From JALYNX01 sp035292685 (GTDB taxonomy: Bacteria; Actinomycetota; Acidimicrobiia; Spongiisociales; ZC4RG35): a stretch of DNA of 64,000 nucleotides. Position numbers and translations under genes: made by a program. The notes beneath the pieces are model-generated. The model was given only the letters and a program-made list of their open reading frames with translations. It did not search any database and had not been told where the DNA came from. The stretch spans positions 1-64,000 of the forward strand of contig DATDPP010000040.1 of assembly GCA_035292685.1 (NCBI GenBank). The letters are read 5' to 3'. Shown here piece after piece: positions 1 to 7,336 of this stretch (position 1 is the stretch's first letter; the number at the start of each line of letters is the position of its first letter).

Positions 1-597
1 CTTTGCCTTCTGGGCCTCGAACTCTTCGTCGGTCAACTTGCCTTCATCATGGAGCCGGGAAAGGGTTTCCAAGTCGCCAACTGAGCTGCCAACGGGCGCC
101 ACCGGCGCCCCCCCGGATCGCATCGCCGCCATCCGTGTCTCACGCGCCTCGTAGATCAGCTTCTGGACCCGCTCCGGCTGGGGGATGTTGGTGTATGCCG
201 ACTGCCCATGGGTGCCGGCGGACTCGATCAGCAGGTCGCCAGATCCGAAGATTCGCTCGATCATCGATTGCTTGAAAGTGACGTCATTGATCACTTCGAG
301 CGGGATCTCGGTTCCCTTCTTCGAGATCAGCCCGGTCCGATAGATGAGCCGCTCGTTCGTTATCACGTGCTGGGTGGTCCACCAACGCACGAACCCGGCA
401 ATCACCAGCACGAACCACACCACAACCAGGGCGCCGATCACCCAGGTCTTGGCGTCGAATTGCCTGGTGGCGACGAGGATGACGAGCACGACAATCAGAA
501 TGGAGAGCAGACCCTCTTTCAGGATCTGGGACCAATGCGGTCGGAACTCGGTCTCGATTTTCTCCCCGGCGCTCAACAACTCTTGCGGATAGCCCAT
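1..597 (-). CDS. PH-domain membrane protein with C-terminal SHOCT motif (C-terminus cut by window edge)
   Basis: The open frame runs 199 codons from an ATG at 597 to the left edge without a stop. The protein starts MGYPQELLSAGEK, has two hydrophobic segments at about residues 28-45 and 50-68, then a bacterial PH-like (bPH_2) domain with GLISKKGTEIPLEVINDV. It ends in a SHOCT-like motif (LSRLHDEGKLTDEEFEAQK), so only a few residues should be missing. It is a close paralogue of the gene just upstream (613-1230), sharing the same architecture and the TNIP(Q/D)PE(R/K)V stretch. The 15-bp gap before the start holds a GGAAGGA ribosome site. The function is unknown; proteins of this kind sit in the membrane with the PH domain in the cytoplasm. 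The repeated pair suggests a tandem duplication. Confidence 0.85.
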   Translation of the reverse strand, partial: MGYPQELLSAGEKIETEFRPHWSQILKEGLLSILIVVLVILVATRQFDAKTWVIGALVVVWFVLVIAGFVRWWTTQHVITNERLIYRTGLISKKGTEIPLEVINDVTFKQSMIERIFGSGDLLIESAGTHGQSAYTNIPQPERVQKLIYEARETRMAAMRSGGAPVAPVGSSVGDLETLSRLHDEGKLTDEEFEAQKAK

Positions 598-612
598 GAT
601 TCCTTCCGTTCT

Positions 613-1230
613 TCAGCCGAGCAGCTTTTGTTTCTCGGCGTCGTACTCCCTTTGCGTGAGCTTTCCCTGGTCGAACAGCCTGCCCAGGATTTCCAATTGC
701 TCGGCCGACGACTTTCCTGGCGCGGTGAGGGCGGGAGAAGCCACCTGCCTCCCGGATGACATCGAATTCGTCCGGTTGCGGCGGGTCTCGACAAGCATCG
801 ATTTCACCTTCTCCGGATCGGGGATATTGGTCAGCCGATTACGACCTGCGGAGCCCGCCGTCTGGATCACCATGTCCCCGACCCCAACCGCTCGCTCGAT
901 CAGATTCTGACGGAAGGCGACGTCGGTGATCACTTCCAGGGGAATCTCATAGCCGACTTTGCGTGCCATCCCGGCCCGGACCACAAAACGCTCGGTGGTA
1001 ATCACATTCTCTCTGGTTCGCCATCCGACGAAACCGCCGACCGCGATCCATAGCCAAAGCGCGGTGATGATCGTGAACGCCCATCCGTTGACGCCATCGG
1101 GCACCAGAAGAATCAACAGCACCACGTAGGCCACGGTGACCAGCGCTTCTTTCAAGAGCGCAAACCAATGGGCCCCGAATTCGAAAACGATCGACTCCCC
1201 GGGAGCGAGGAGATCCTGCGGGTACGCCAT
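613..1230 (-). CDS. PH-domain membrane protein with C-terminal SHOCT motif
   Basis: This 205-residue protein has two transmembrane segments (about residues 30-47 and 50-68), a bPH_2-type PH domain (GMARKVGYEIPLEVITDV onward) and a terminal SHOCT motif (LGRLFDQGKLTQREYDAEKQ). SHOCT motifs are short helical oligomerisation elements. It is the upstream member of a tandem pair with the gene ending at the left edge, and the two probably share a transcript. The ATG at 1230 lies 8 bases after a minus-strand TAGCCT hexamer and no ribosome site is visible, so a leaderless start is likely. The cellular role is not known. Confidence 0.85.
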   Translation of the reverse strand: MAYPQDLLAPGESIVFEFGAHWFALLKEALVTVAYVVLLILLVPDGVNGWAFTIITALWLWIAVGGFVGWRTRENVITTERFVVRAGMARKVGYEIPLEVITDVAFRQNLIERAVGVGDMVIQTAGSAGRNRLTNIPDPEKVKSMLVETRRNRTNSMSSGRQVASPALTAPGKSSAEQLEILGRLFDQGKLTQREYDAEKQKLLG

Positions 1231-1238
1231 GGCCCGGA

Positions 1239-1244
1239 AGGCTA
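1239..1244 (-). promoter_or_regulatory. -10 hexamer TAGCCT for the PH-domain gene
   Basis: TAGCCT lies 8 bases before the ATG at 1230, placing the likely transcription start at or next to the start codon. Confidence 0.5.
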
Positions 1245-1295
1245 CAGGTCACGGCAGGCGGGCCGCTCGCTCGATGTCTCTGACGCCCCCACAAC

Positions 1296-1349
1296 CGAGA
1301 AGGCCCCGAGGGAGCATCAGCCGAAGCCTCAACCCTCTCGGGGCTCTCG
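1296..1349. repeat. Long hairpin repeat, copy A
   Basis: An imperfect palindrome of about 54 bases. Outer arms CGAGA/TCTCG enclose CCCCGAG...CTCGGGG arms. On the minus strand the stem is capped by an ultrastable c(TTCG)g tetraloop (plus-strand CGAA at 1322-1325). Copy B lies 495 bases away with a conserved stem and matching changes, so selection on structure is plausible. Confidence 0.75.
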
Positions 1350-1543
1350 TTCCGATCGGTGCCGGGCCGGGGACCCAACTCCGCTCAGAAGTCGTCGACG
1401 GCCGAGGCCTTCGACGGGCGCTCACTGATTCACCTCGATCCGAAGATCGCTGCGATCGGTGACCGCTCTCCCCGTTTCCAGGGAGGTGGCAGGTCCGAAG
1501 ACCCGCCGGTCGGCAGGCCGCCCGACGATCCCGAAAGATCCCC

Positions 1544-1588
1544 GTTCGGTCTCCCGAACCACCCCGAGCATTCGGTTTCCCGATGCTC
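1544..1588 (-). ncRNA. Tandem hairpins with GNRA loops (candidate structured RNA)
   Basis: Read on the minus strand, two adjacent stems carry GNRA tetraloops. The stem at 1566-1588 pairs GAGCAT and CGG around GAAA, with one bulged base. The stem at 1544-1559 pairs GTTCGG with CCGAAC around GAGA. A third short stem (GATC around TTTCGG) follows near 1526-1540. Two back-to-back GNRA hairpins are unlikely by chance in non-coding DNA. I do not recognise the family, and the outer limits of the RNA are not known. Confidence 0.4.
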
Positions 1589-1790
1589 CGGGCACCCGCA
1601 CCGAGGGGATTCTTCCCGGATCGGCTTTCGCCGCTCCGTACCCACTGTCCGGGGTGCCTCAGGGTCACCCCTGTGGCGTTCGGGAAAAGTAGACCGTGGC
1701 CATGGCCACCGCAAACCCAGGGGCGAATTGATTTTCGCGATCAGGTGTCCACTTTTCGCGGAGCGATCGCATGACCTCCGACCACGGGCG

Positions 1791-1843
1791 CGAGAAACCC
1801 CGAGGGAGCCTCGGCCGAAGCCTCAGCCCTCTCGGGGCTCTCG
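1791..1843. repeat. Long hairpin repeat, copy B
   Basis: Second copy of the palindrome seen at 1296-1349, with the same CGAGA/TCTCG outer arms, CCCCGAG/CTCGGGG inner arms and a minus-strand c(TTCG)g tetraloop (plus-strand CGAA at 1816-1819). It lies about 95 bases downstream of the minus-strand promoter at 1946-1974, where it could act as a terminator or as part of an RNA. Confidence 0.75.
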
Positions 1844-1945
1844 TACCACCCTGCCAGGAAAGCGGGCCCCCGGCCTGATGGCGATCCGGAAAAACCGAAG
1901 TCTCTCCTTCCCCGGCTTGAAGTTTCCTCCATGTCGGTAGTCGGG

Positions 1946-1974
1946 AACGTAGGTAGTGCCTTGAGGAGCGTCAA
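1946..1974 (-). promoter_or_regulatory. Minus-strand housekeeping-type promoter TTGACG-N17-TACGTT
   Basis: The -35 element (TTGACG, 1969-1974) and the -10 element (TACGTT, 1946-1951) are separated by exactly 17 bases. No minus-strand gene starts nearby and the PH-domain gene has its own -10 at 1239-1244, so this promoter would drive a non-coding RNA or a very long leader. Confidence 0.5.
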
Positions 1975-2059
1975 GCGAGACGGCGGGTTTCTTTTCGCGT
2001 CCTACCGGGTGATTTCGCGGTGCCCGAAAAGGCTCCGCGTTCCTGTCACCCGGGGTCCT

Positions 2060-2065
2060 TACACT
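2060..2065 (+). promoter_or_regulatory. -10 hexamer TACACT for the Cas4/RecB-like nuclease
   Basis: TACACT is followed by 7 bases and the ATG at 2073. No ribosome site is present, which fits a leaderless transcript. Confidence 0.55.
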
Positions 2066-2072
2066 CGCCTCC

Positions 2073-2858
2073 ATGACAGTCGAAGCACCCGACCGCCAAC
2101 TGACGACGCTCTCCCCCAGCCGGGCAGGTGACTTCAAGACATGTCCCCAATTGTTCAAGTTTCGGGCGATCGATCGCCTCCCCGAGCCCACTTCCGTGTA
2201 TCAGGCCAGGGGCACGACGGCCCATCTCGCCCTGCAGCGCCTCTTCGATCATCCGGCCCCGGAGCGCTCGCCCGATCTCCTCTACAACCTGTTCCGGGAG
2301 GCGTGGACCGAATTGAGGGGCGACGAGGAGTTCGACGGGCTGTTCGAGGACACGGAAGCCGAGCGGACATGGGGTCTGGAGTCGATGGAGCTCCTCGCCA
2401 ACTACTTCGGAGTGGAGGACCCAACCAGTTTCGACCCCGTCGACCGTGAGCTGGACATGCTCGAGGATCTCGACGGGATCGTGATTCGCGGCATCCTCGA
2501 CAGGATGGACCGCGACCAGGATGGCCTTCTGGTCATCACCGACTACAAGACCGGATCGGCGCCCCCGGAGAGATACGCCCTACCTGCCTTCTTCGCCTTG
2601 AAGATCTATGCCCTGCTCATCAGAAGGCGGACCGGGGAGACTCCGAAGGAGGTCAGGCTGCTCTATCTGAACGGGCCCACCGAATACCGTCTCGAGGTAG
2701 ACGACCGCCAACTCGACGCCATGGATGGTCAGCTGCGCGCGTTGTGGGCCGCGATCGAGCGAGCAATGACCTCGGGGCGGTATCCGACCAGGCCGAGCCG
2801 GTTGTGCGACTGGTGCTCGTTCAAGGAGATCTGCCCGGCCTTCGTGGAAGCCGTCTAA
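2073..2858 (+). CDS. Cas4/RecB-family PD-(D/E)XK nuclease with iron-sulfur cluster motif
   Basis: This 261-residue stand-alone nuclease of the RecB/Cas4/AddB-C type contains the PD-(D/E)XK core: a GILDRMD strand followed by LLVITDYKTG (D and K catalytic). Four cysteines (C24, C245, C248, C254; C-X220-CXXC-X5-C) match the 4Fe-4S staple of Cas4 and AddB. It probably binds or cuts single-stranded DNA ends. No CRISPR locus is near, so a CRISPR role is not supported. It lies close to the AdnA/AdnB pair, which carry the same nuclease fold. The ATG sits 7 bases after a TACACT hexamer. Its stop codon interlocks with that of the convergent glutamate dehydrogenase gene (4-bp overlap, 2855-2858). Confidence 0.88.
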   Translation: MTVEAPDRQLTTLSPSRAGDFKTCPQLFKFRAIDRLPEPTSVYQARGTTAHLALQRLFDHPAPERSPDLLYNLFREAWTELRGDEEFDGLFEDTEAERTWGLESMELLANYFGVEDPTSFDPVDRELDMLEDLDGIVIRGILDRMDRDQDGLLVITDYKTGSAPPERYALPAFFALKIYALLIRRRTGETPKEVRLLYLNGPTEYRLEVDDRQLDAMDGQLRALWAAIERAMTSGRYPTRPSRLCDWCSFKEICPAFVEAV

Positions 2859-4147
2859 GGAAAGATACCCCTCACCAGCTTGGCGTCCGCCACCTTGCGG
2901 ATCCCTTTGATCAGGGCGGCGGTCCGTAGGTCCACATTCTCGCTGAGCGCGATGTTGTGCACGTCGCTGAAAGCCCGCGTCATGATCTCCCGGAGACGGG
3001 CTACCACTTCGTTTTCCGTCCAGAAGTACTTCTGAACGTCCTGCACCCATTCGAAGTAGGAGACGGTGACCCCACCGGCGTTGGCGAGGATGTCGGGAAC
3101 CATGAGCACCTCACGGGCCCGGAGCATGTCATCTGCCTCGATGGTCGTTGGGGCGTTGGCCCCCTCGAGGATGATCTTGGCCTGAATGTTGTCGGCGTTG
3201 TCGGCTCGGATCACGTTCTGGACCGCCGCCGGCACCAACACGTCGACAGGCAGGAAGAACAGCTCATCCCCATCGAGATGGTCGGCGTCCGGGTATCCCT
3301 CGAGAAACCGGTTCTCGTCGACCCAGTTCGTCAGCGTCTCGATCTTGAGCCCATCGGGGTTGTAGACAGCTCCGGAGATATCTGACACCGCCACGACCCG
3401 GGCACCCATCTGATTGCCGGCTATCGCCGCATAGCGACCCACATTCCCGAAGCCGTGGATGGCGACCGTGGCATCCTTGGGGTCGAGCTCTCGAATCGCC
3501 GCCGCCTGGGGCAAGAGGAACATGATGCCCCGTCCGGTGGCCTCCCTCCGGGCGACACTCCCGCCGAGGGATGGTGGCTTGCCGGTGACCACTGCCGGCA
3601 CGGAATGGCCGACGTGCTGGGAGTAGGTGTCCATCATCCATGCCATCACCTGCTCGTTGGTCCCGAGGTCGGGAGCAGGAATGTCGGTATCCGGGCCGAT
3701 CAGATGGATGATCTCCATGGTGAATCGTCGGGTCACCCTTTGCAGCTCGGCCCGGGAGAGCTGCATCGGGTCGAGACGAACCCCGCCCTTGGCCCCTCCG
3801 AACGGCAGCCCCACGATCGAGCACTTCCAGGTCATCAGCATGGCAAGGGCAGCGACCTCGCCCAGGTCGACGTCGGGGGCGAAACGGATCCCGCCCTTGG
3901 TCGGCCCCATGGTGGTCAGATGCTGCACCCGATAGCCGAACAGCGTCTCCACTTCGGAGTAATTGTCATGCCGAAACGGGAAGCTGACGGTCGTGGACTT
4001 CTGGGGGACCCGGAGCCTGTCCGCCACGTTGTCGTCGAGACCCATCAGCCGCGCCACCCGGTCGAACTGGCCGACCGCCTCGTGGTACATGGGTGAGTCG
4101 AATTCGTGACCGACGGCCTTCACCACCGGAGTGAGTGTCTTTGTCAT
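2855..4147 (-). CDS. gdhA: Glutamate dehydrogenase (Glu/Leu/Phe/Val dehydrogenase family)
   Basis: This 430-residue cytoplasmic enzyme interconverts glutamate and 2-oxoglutarate plus ammonia. The substrate-domain motifs are complete: GPTKGGIRF, PFGGAKGGV with the catalytic lysine, and DIPAPD with the catalytic aspartate. The Rossmann domain carries GFGNVG. The length matches the roughly 420-residue hexameric class, usually NAD-linked in this subfamily; cofactor choice is not provable here. I chose the ATG at 4147 (MTKTLTPVV). An in-frame ATG at 4159 overlaps a TAGCAT hexamer and is less likely. The reading frame stays open upstream, but that extension lies across the neighbouring genes and is not coding on this strand. 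Confidence 0.93.
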   Translation of the reverse strand: MTKTLTPVVKAVGHEFDSPMYHEAVGQFDRVARLMGLDDNVADRLRVPQKSTTVSFPFRHDNYSEVETLFGYRVQHLTTMGPTKGGIRFAPDVDLGEVAALAMLMTWKCSIVGLPFGGAKGGVRLDPMQLSRAELQRVTRRFTMEIIHLIGPDTDIPAPDLGTNEQVMAWMMDTYSQHVGHSVPAVVTGKPPSLGGSVARREATGRGIMFLLPQAAAIRELDPKDATVAIHGFGNVGRYAAIAGNQMGARVVAVSDISGAVYNPDGLKIETLTNWVDENRFLEGYPDADHLDGDELFFLPVDVLVPAAVQNVIRADNADNIQAKIILEGANAPTTIEADDMLRAREVLMVPDILANAGGVTVSYFEWVQDVQKYFWTENEVVARLREIMTRAFSDVHNIALSENVDLRTAALIKGIRKVADAKLVRGIFP

Positions 4148-4199
4148 TCGAACCCCCATGCTATGAGGTCGGAGCGGGTTTCCTGTCACAGGCCACCCG

Positions 4200-4205
4200 T
4201 AGCGT
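4200..4205 (+). promoter_or_regulatory. -10 hexamer TAGCGT for the 47-aa gene
   Basis: TAGCGT is followed by 7 bases and the ATG at 4213, the same geometry as the other leaderless starts in this window. Confidence 0.5.
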
Positions 4206-4212
4206 GGTGCCC

Positions 4213-4356
4213 ATGAGACAGTTGATGAAGGAAGAGCCCGCAGCCCTGAACCAGGAAGCCGACCCCTACTCGGACCCCGTCCTCTACCTGCGGGCCTTGG
4301 GCATCGAAGCGGAACTGATAGAAACCCGGGACACCGATCTCCCTTCCGCTGCCTGA
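4213..4356 (+). CDS. Small acidic protein of unknown function (47 aa)
   Basis: The gene encodes MRQLMKEEPAALNQEADP and so on, ending ETRDTDLPSAA. There is no signal peptide, membrane segment or cysteine. Support comes from the leaderless-type start signal (TAGCGT, 7-base spacing), the acidic, non-repetitive composition unlike the Arg/Pro-rich noise frames of this DNA, and its position 16 bases before adnA, whose -10 sequence begins 4 bases after the stop. It could be a regulatory peptide or a small DNA-repair-linked protein; nothing in the sequence decides this. Confidence 0.55.
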   Translation: MRQLMKEEPAALNQEADPYSDPVLYLRALGIEAELIETRDTDLPSAA

Positions 4357-4360
4357 TACC

Positions 4361-4366
4361 TACGAT
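4361..4366 (+). promoter_or_regulatory. -10 hexamer TACGAT for the adnA operon
   Basis: TACGAT, then CGCCAG, then the GTG start at 4373. The manC start at 45751 has nearly the same arrangement (TACCCT, CGCCAG, GTG). Confidence 0.55.
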
Positions 4367-4372
4367 CGCCAG

Positions 4373-7336
4373 GTGACAGTCAGGGAGATCCGGGTCGATC
4401 CCGGAGACTGGGATTCGGCGGTGTCCGACCCCGACGGCGCCCAGCTGATCGTCGCCGGTCCCGGGACCGGCAAGACCGAGTTCTTGATCCAGCGGGTGAC
4501 TCACATCGTCAACAGCGGTCGGGCCCGCCGCGACCAGATCTCGCTTCTCACCTTCTCGCGGCGCGCCGCAGCCGACATGAGGCGACGGGTGGGAATCACC
4601 CTCGGTGGGTCCGGAGTGCCCGTTGACGCCTCCACCTTCCATTCTCTGGCGCTCAGGTTGCTGGAGACAGGCAACGCAGGCGAGCGCCCGGTCCCCCTCA
4701 CCCCACCGGAACAGGTGACCCTCGTGGCAGACCTTCTGGCAAAGGAGGACCCGAGCCAATGGCCCGTCACATACCGGGGCATCCTCAACACCAGGATCTT
4801 CGCAGCGGAGATCGCCGACTTTCTCACCCGGTGCTCGGAGCGCCTCCTCTCCCCCTCCGATCTGGAGCAACGCGCCGAAGAGCGCGCCGATTGGCGAGGC
4901 ATCCCCGGTCTGTTCCGTCGCTACCGGGAAGCTCTCGAGGCATTGCCGCGAACCGACTACGGCACTCTCCTCGTCTCGGCAGTGGAGATGCTGGGCACCG
5001 CCCGGGGACAGGAGCTGGCAGCTGGGTTTCGCTACGTGATCGTCGACGAATACCAGGACACATCACCGGCCCAGGCCGAGTTTGCCGGGTTGCTCGCCAT
5101 GAGTCACGGCAACCTCACCGTGGCCGGGGACCCCTATCAATCGATCTACTCGTTTCGTGGGGCTGAGTTGAGGAATATCGCCCAATTCGCCGACCGGCAC
5201 CGCGAGCTGACCCGGATCGTGCTGACCCAAAGCCTCCGGGTTCCATCCGACATCATGGAAGCGGCCCTCCGGGTGGTGTCATCGGGTGAACTGCCGGGTT
5301 CGGCGGGGCCGGTGCAGCCTGCGGAGCACAAGGGCCGGGTCGAAGCCCACGTCTTCGACCAGGAAACGGCAGAGGCTGACTGGATCGCCCGTGAGGTGGA
5401 GCACGTGATCCGGGTCGAGGGAGTGAGCCCATCTGCGGTGGCGGTGTTGGTGCGCTCCAAGCGCGAGTTGATCAACGAGTTGAGCCGGGCCCTCGAACGA
5501 AGGTCGGTTCCGCACGATTCCCCGGACTCGCGACTCGTCGATCATCCTGCGGTTCGGGTCTTCGACGACCTGGCCCGGGTCGCCGCGCTGGAAGGCGGCC
5601 ATCGGCGGGCCACCCCTGGCGAGAGGGCCGACGCCGACCGGGCGATGCGTCGCCTCCTGCTCGGGCCTCTGGTAACCCTCGGGTTGGGTCAGGAGCGAGC
5701 GATGCTGAGGGAGCGTCGGAGGAGCGGAGCCTCCTGGGCCGAAGTCGTTGGCACCGAATTGCCCGAGCGGACCGACCTCGAGGAGTTGCTCGCCGACCCT
5801 TCGTGGGCCGCGGCTATACCCGCTGCCGACGGTTTCTGGGAGGCATGGAACCGCTTGCAGGGCGTGGATCGGCTTGTCGCCGACCCCGATCGGCGACTAT
5901 GGCGTCTCGCCATCACCGCCTTCGCTCAGGTTCTCACCCGCCAGGCGGAACGGGACGAGAAGGTCACTTTGGCCCGCTTCTTCGAGATGGCCCAGGACGA
6001 GGGGTTCGAATCCGAGCCTCTCCTGGCGTTCCGGCCTCAGGAAGACCAGGTCACGCTCACCACCCTGCATCAGTCGAAAGGGCTCGAATTCGATGTGGTC
6101 TTCATCGCCAATGCTGTGGAAGGTATTTTCCCCGACCTGCGACGGAGTCGTCGAATGCTGCGACCCGAGTTGCTGTCACCTGAGCGGACAACGGACGCCG
6201 CGGCCCAGCATCTGTTCCAGGTCCAGGAGGAGATGCGTCTCGCCTACACCGCAATGACCCGGGCTCGCTTGCGGGTTGTGTGGACCGCCACAGCCGCCGG
6301 GGTCGACCAGGGTGAGCACCGTCCTTCTCGATTCCTGGTCGCGGCATCGGGTGTCGACTCGGTCTCCGATCTCGGCCGCCCCGGCGACGACGAACGCCAA
6401 CCGGTGACCGTCATCGAGGCCGAGGTGGCAATGCGCCGAACCCTGTTCGACCCCGAGCGAACGGCGGCCGATCGCCTGGCCGCCGCCCGGGTCCTCGGTT
6501 CTCCACCTGAGGTTTGGTGGGAGGCTTCGGCCTTCGCCGGCGTCAGAGAGCCCGGCCCCGACCAGCCGATCATCGGAGAGGATCTTCGGCTGTCGCCCAG
6601 CCAGGCCGACTCCTATGCCACCTGCCCCCGCCGCTACGCCCTCGAGCGGAGGCTTCGATTGGGCGACGCCGGATCGCCCTACGCCCAATTCGGCACCCTG
6701 TTCCATGCCGCCATGGAAGGCTCCGAGGCCGACGTCGTGGGCACCGGGAAGGCGCATGCCGATCTCGAGAACGCCCTGGGCCATTTGCGCCGGGTCTGGG
6801 ACGGGGAAGCCGACTTCGGCACTCCGGAGTTGAACGCGGCGTGGTTGAGACATGCCGAGGCGGCGCTCACCAAGCTCTACACGCTATGGCCGAGCCCCGA
6901 CGGACAGCCGATCGGGTTGGAGATGAAGGTCGAATCGGTGATCGACGACACCCCATGGATGGGCCTGGTCGATCGTCTCGAGCGGACACCCGTCGGTCTC
7001 AAAGTGGTCGACTACAAGACGTCCAAGAGCGCCGCCACCGTCGAGGAGGGCAACAGCTCGATCCAACTCGCCTTTTATGCCTCGGCTGTCGCCCGGTCCT
7101 ACGGGGAGCCGGTGATCGGCGCCGAGATGTGGTATCCGAGGGTCGACACCAAGAAGGTCACCACCCGTTCCCTCGATCTCGATCATCTGACCGAGGTCGA
7201 GGCGACGATGGCGCAGGTCACGAGGTCCATCCGCTCCGAGCTCTGGGGGCCCAGAGTTGGCGACGGCTGCCGAAACTGTGGTTTCAAGAAGTCGTGCCCC
7301 GCCTGGCCGGAGGGTCAGGGAGCCTTCCTGCCATGA
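4373..7336 (+). CDS. adnA: UvrD-family helicase fused to RecB-type nuclease (AdnA-like)
   Basis: A 987-residue SF1A helicase-nuclease that by analogy unwinds and resects double-strand DNA ends together with the next gene product. Walker A is GPGTGKT (residues 29-35), Walker B is VDEYQDTSPAQ (D225, E226), and late helicase motifs appear near TTLHQSKGLEFD (about 563). The C-terminal PD-(D/E)XK nuclease has LVDRLERT and VVDYKTSKS (about 863-886). Iron-sulfur cysteines are TCPRRY plus GCRNCGFKKSC at the end. Mycobacterial AdnA has the same helicase-nuclease fusion and is encoded directly next to AdnB; it is somewhat longer (about 1,050 residues). The start is GTG, 6 bases after TACGAT. The stop overlaps the next start (ATGA). 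Confidence 0.9.
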   Translation: MTVREIRVDPGDWDSAVSDPDGAQLIVAGPGTGKTEFLIQRVTHIVNSGRARRDQISLLTFSRRAAADMRRRVGITLGGSGVPVDASTFHSLALRLLETGNAGERPVPLTPPEQVTLVADLLAKEDPSQWPVTYRGILNTRIFAAEIADFLTRCSERLLSPSDLEQRAEERADWRGIPGLFRRYREALEALPRTDYGTLLVSAVEMLGTARGQELAAGFRYVIVDEYQDTSPAQAEFAGLLAMSHGNLTVAGDPYQSIYSFRGAELRNIAQFADRHRELTRIVLTQSLRVPSDIMEAALRVVSSGELPGSAGPVQPAEHKGRVEAHVFDQETAEADWIAREVEHVIRVEGVSPSAVAVLVRSKRELINELSRALERRSVPHDSPDSRLVDHPAVRVFDDLARVAALEGGHRRATPGERADADRAMRRLLLGPLVTLGLGQERAMLRERRRSGASWAEVVGTELPERTDLEELLADPSWAAAIPAADGFWEAWNRLQGVDRLVADPDRRLWRLAITAFAQVLTRQAERDEKVTLARFFEMAQDEGFESEPLLAFRPQEDQVTLTTLHQSKGLEFDVVFIANAVEGIFPDLRRSRRMLRPELLSPERTTDAAAQHLFQVQEEMRLAYTAMTRARLRVVWTATAAGVDQGEHRPSRFLVAASGVDSVSDLGRPGDDERQPVTVIEAEVAMRRTLFDPERTAADRLAAARVLGSPPEVWWEASAFAGVREPGPDQPIIGEDLRLSPSQADSYATCPRRYALERRLRLGDAGSPYAQFGTLFHAAMEGSEADVVGTGKAHADLENALGHLRRVWDGEADFGTPELNAAWLRHAEAALTKLYTLWPSPDGQPIGLEMKVESVIDDTPWMGLVDRLERTPVGLKVVDYKTSKSAATVEEGNSSIQLAFYASAVARSYGEPVIGAEMWYPRVDTKKVTTRSLDLDHLTEVEATMAQVTRSIRSELWGPRVGDGCRNCGFKKSCPAWPEGQGAFLP

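Larger units (their letters stand above)
1231..2072. other. 840-bp non-coding block with paired hairpins and a minus-strand promoter
   Basis: No convincing gene, tRNA or known riboswitch was found in this gap. It holds two copies of a long imperfect palindrome (1296-1349 and 1791-1843), a cluster of short hairpins around 1525-1588 whose minus-strand loops are GNRA tetraloops, and a good minus-strand promoter (1946-1974). Open frames crossing it have low-complexity Arg/Pro/Gly-rich products typical of non-coding GC-rich DNA. A structured minus-strand RNA is the most economical explanation, but this is inference. Confidence 0.5.

Noticed and set aside
1231..2072. Protein-coding gene, tRNA, RNase P RNA, SRP RNA or c-di-GMP/c-di-AMP riboswitch in the large gap
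   Set aside because: I looked for their conserved cores and found none. Open frames here have low-complexity products and no start signals.
2073..2858. CRISPR-associated Cas4
   Set aside because: Motifs fit the Cas4/RecB nuclease fold, but no other cas gene or repeat array is present in 64 kb.
4148..4870. N-terminal extension of glutamate dehydrogenase to 4870
   Set aside because: The added 241 residues have no similarity to the family and overlap the 47-aa gene and adnA. The ATG at 4147 gives standard length.
6514..7332. N-terminal extension of AdnB-like protein
   Set aside because: The extra 273 codons lie inside adnA and are Arg-rich noise. The ATGA overlap at 7333 and the nearby Walker A motif set the start.
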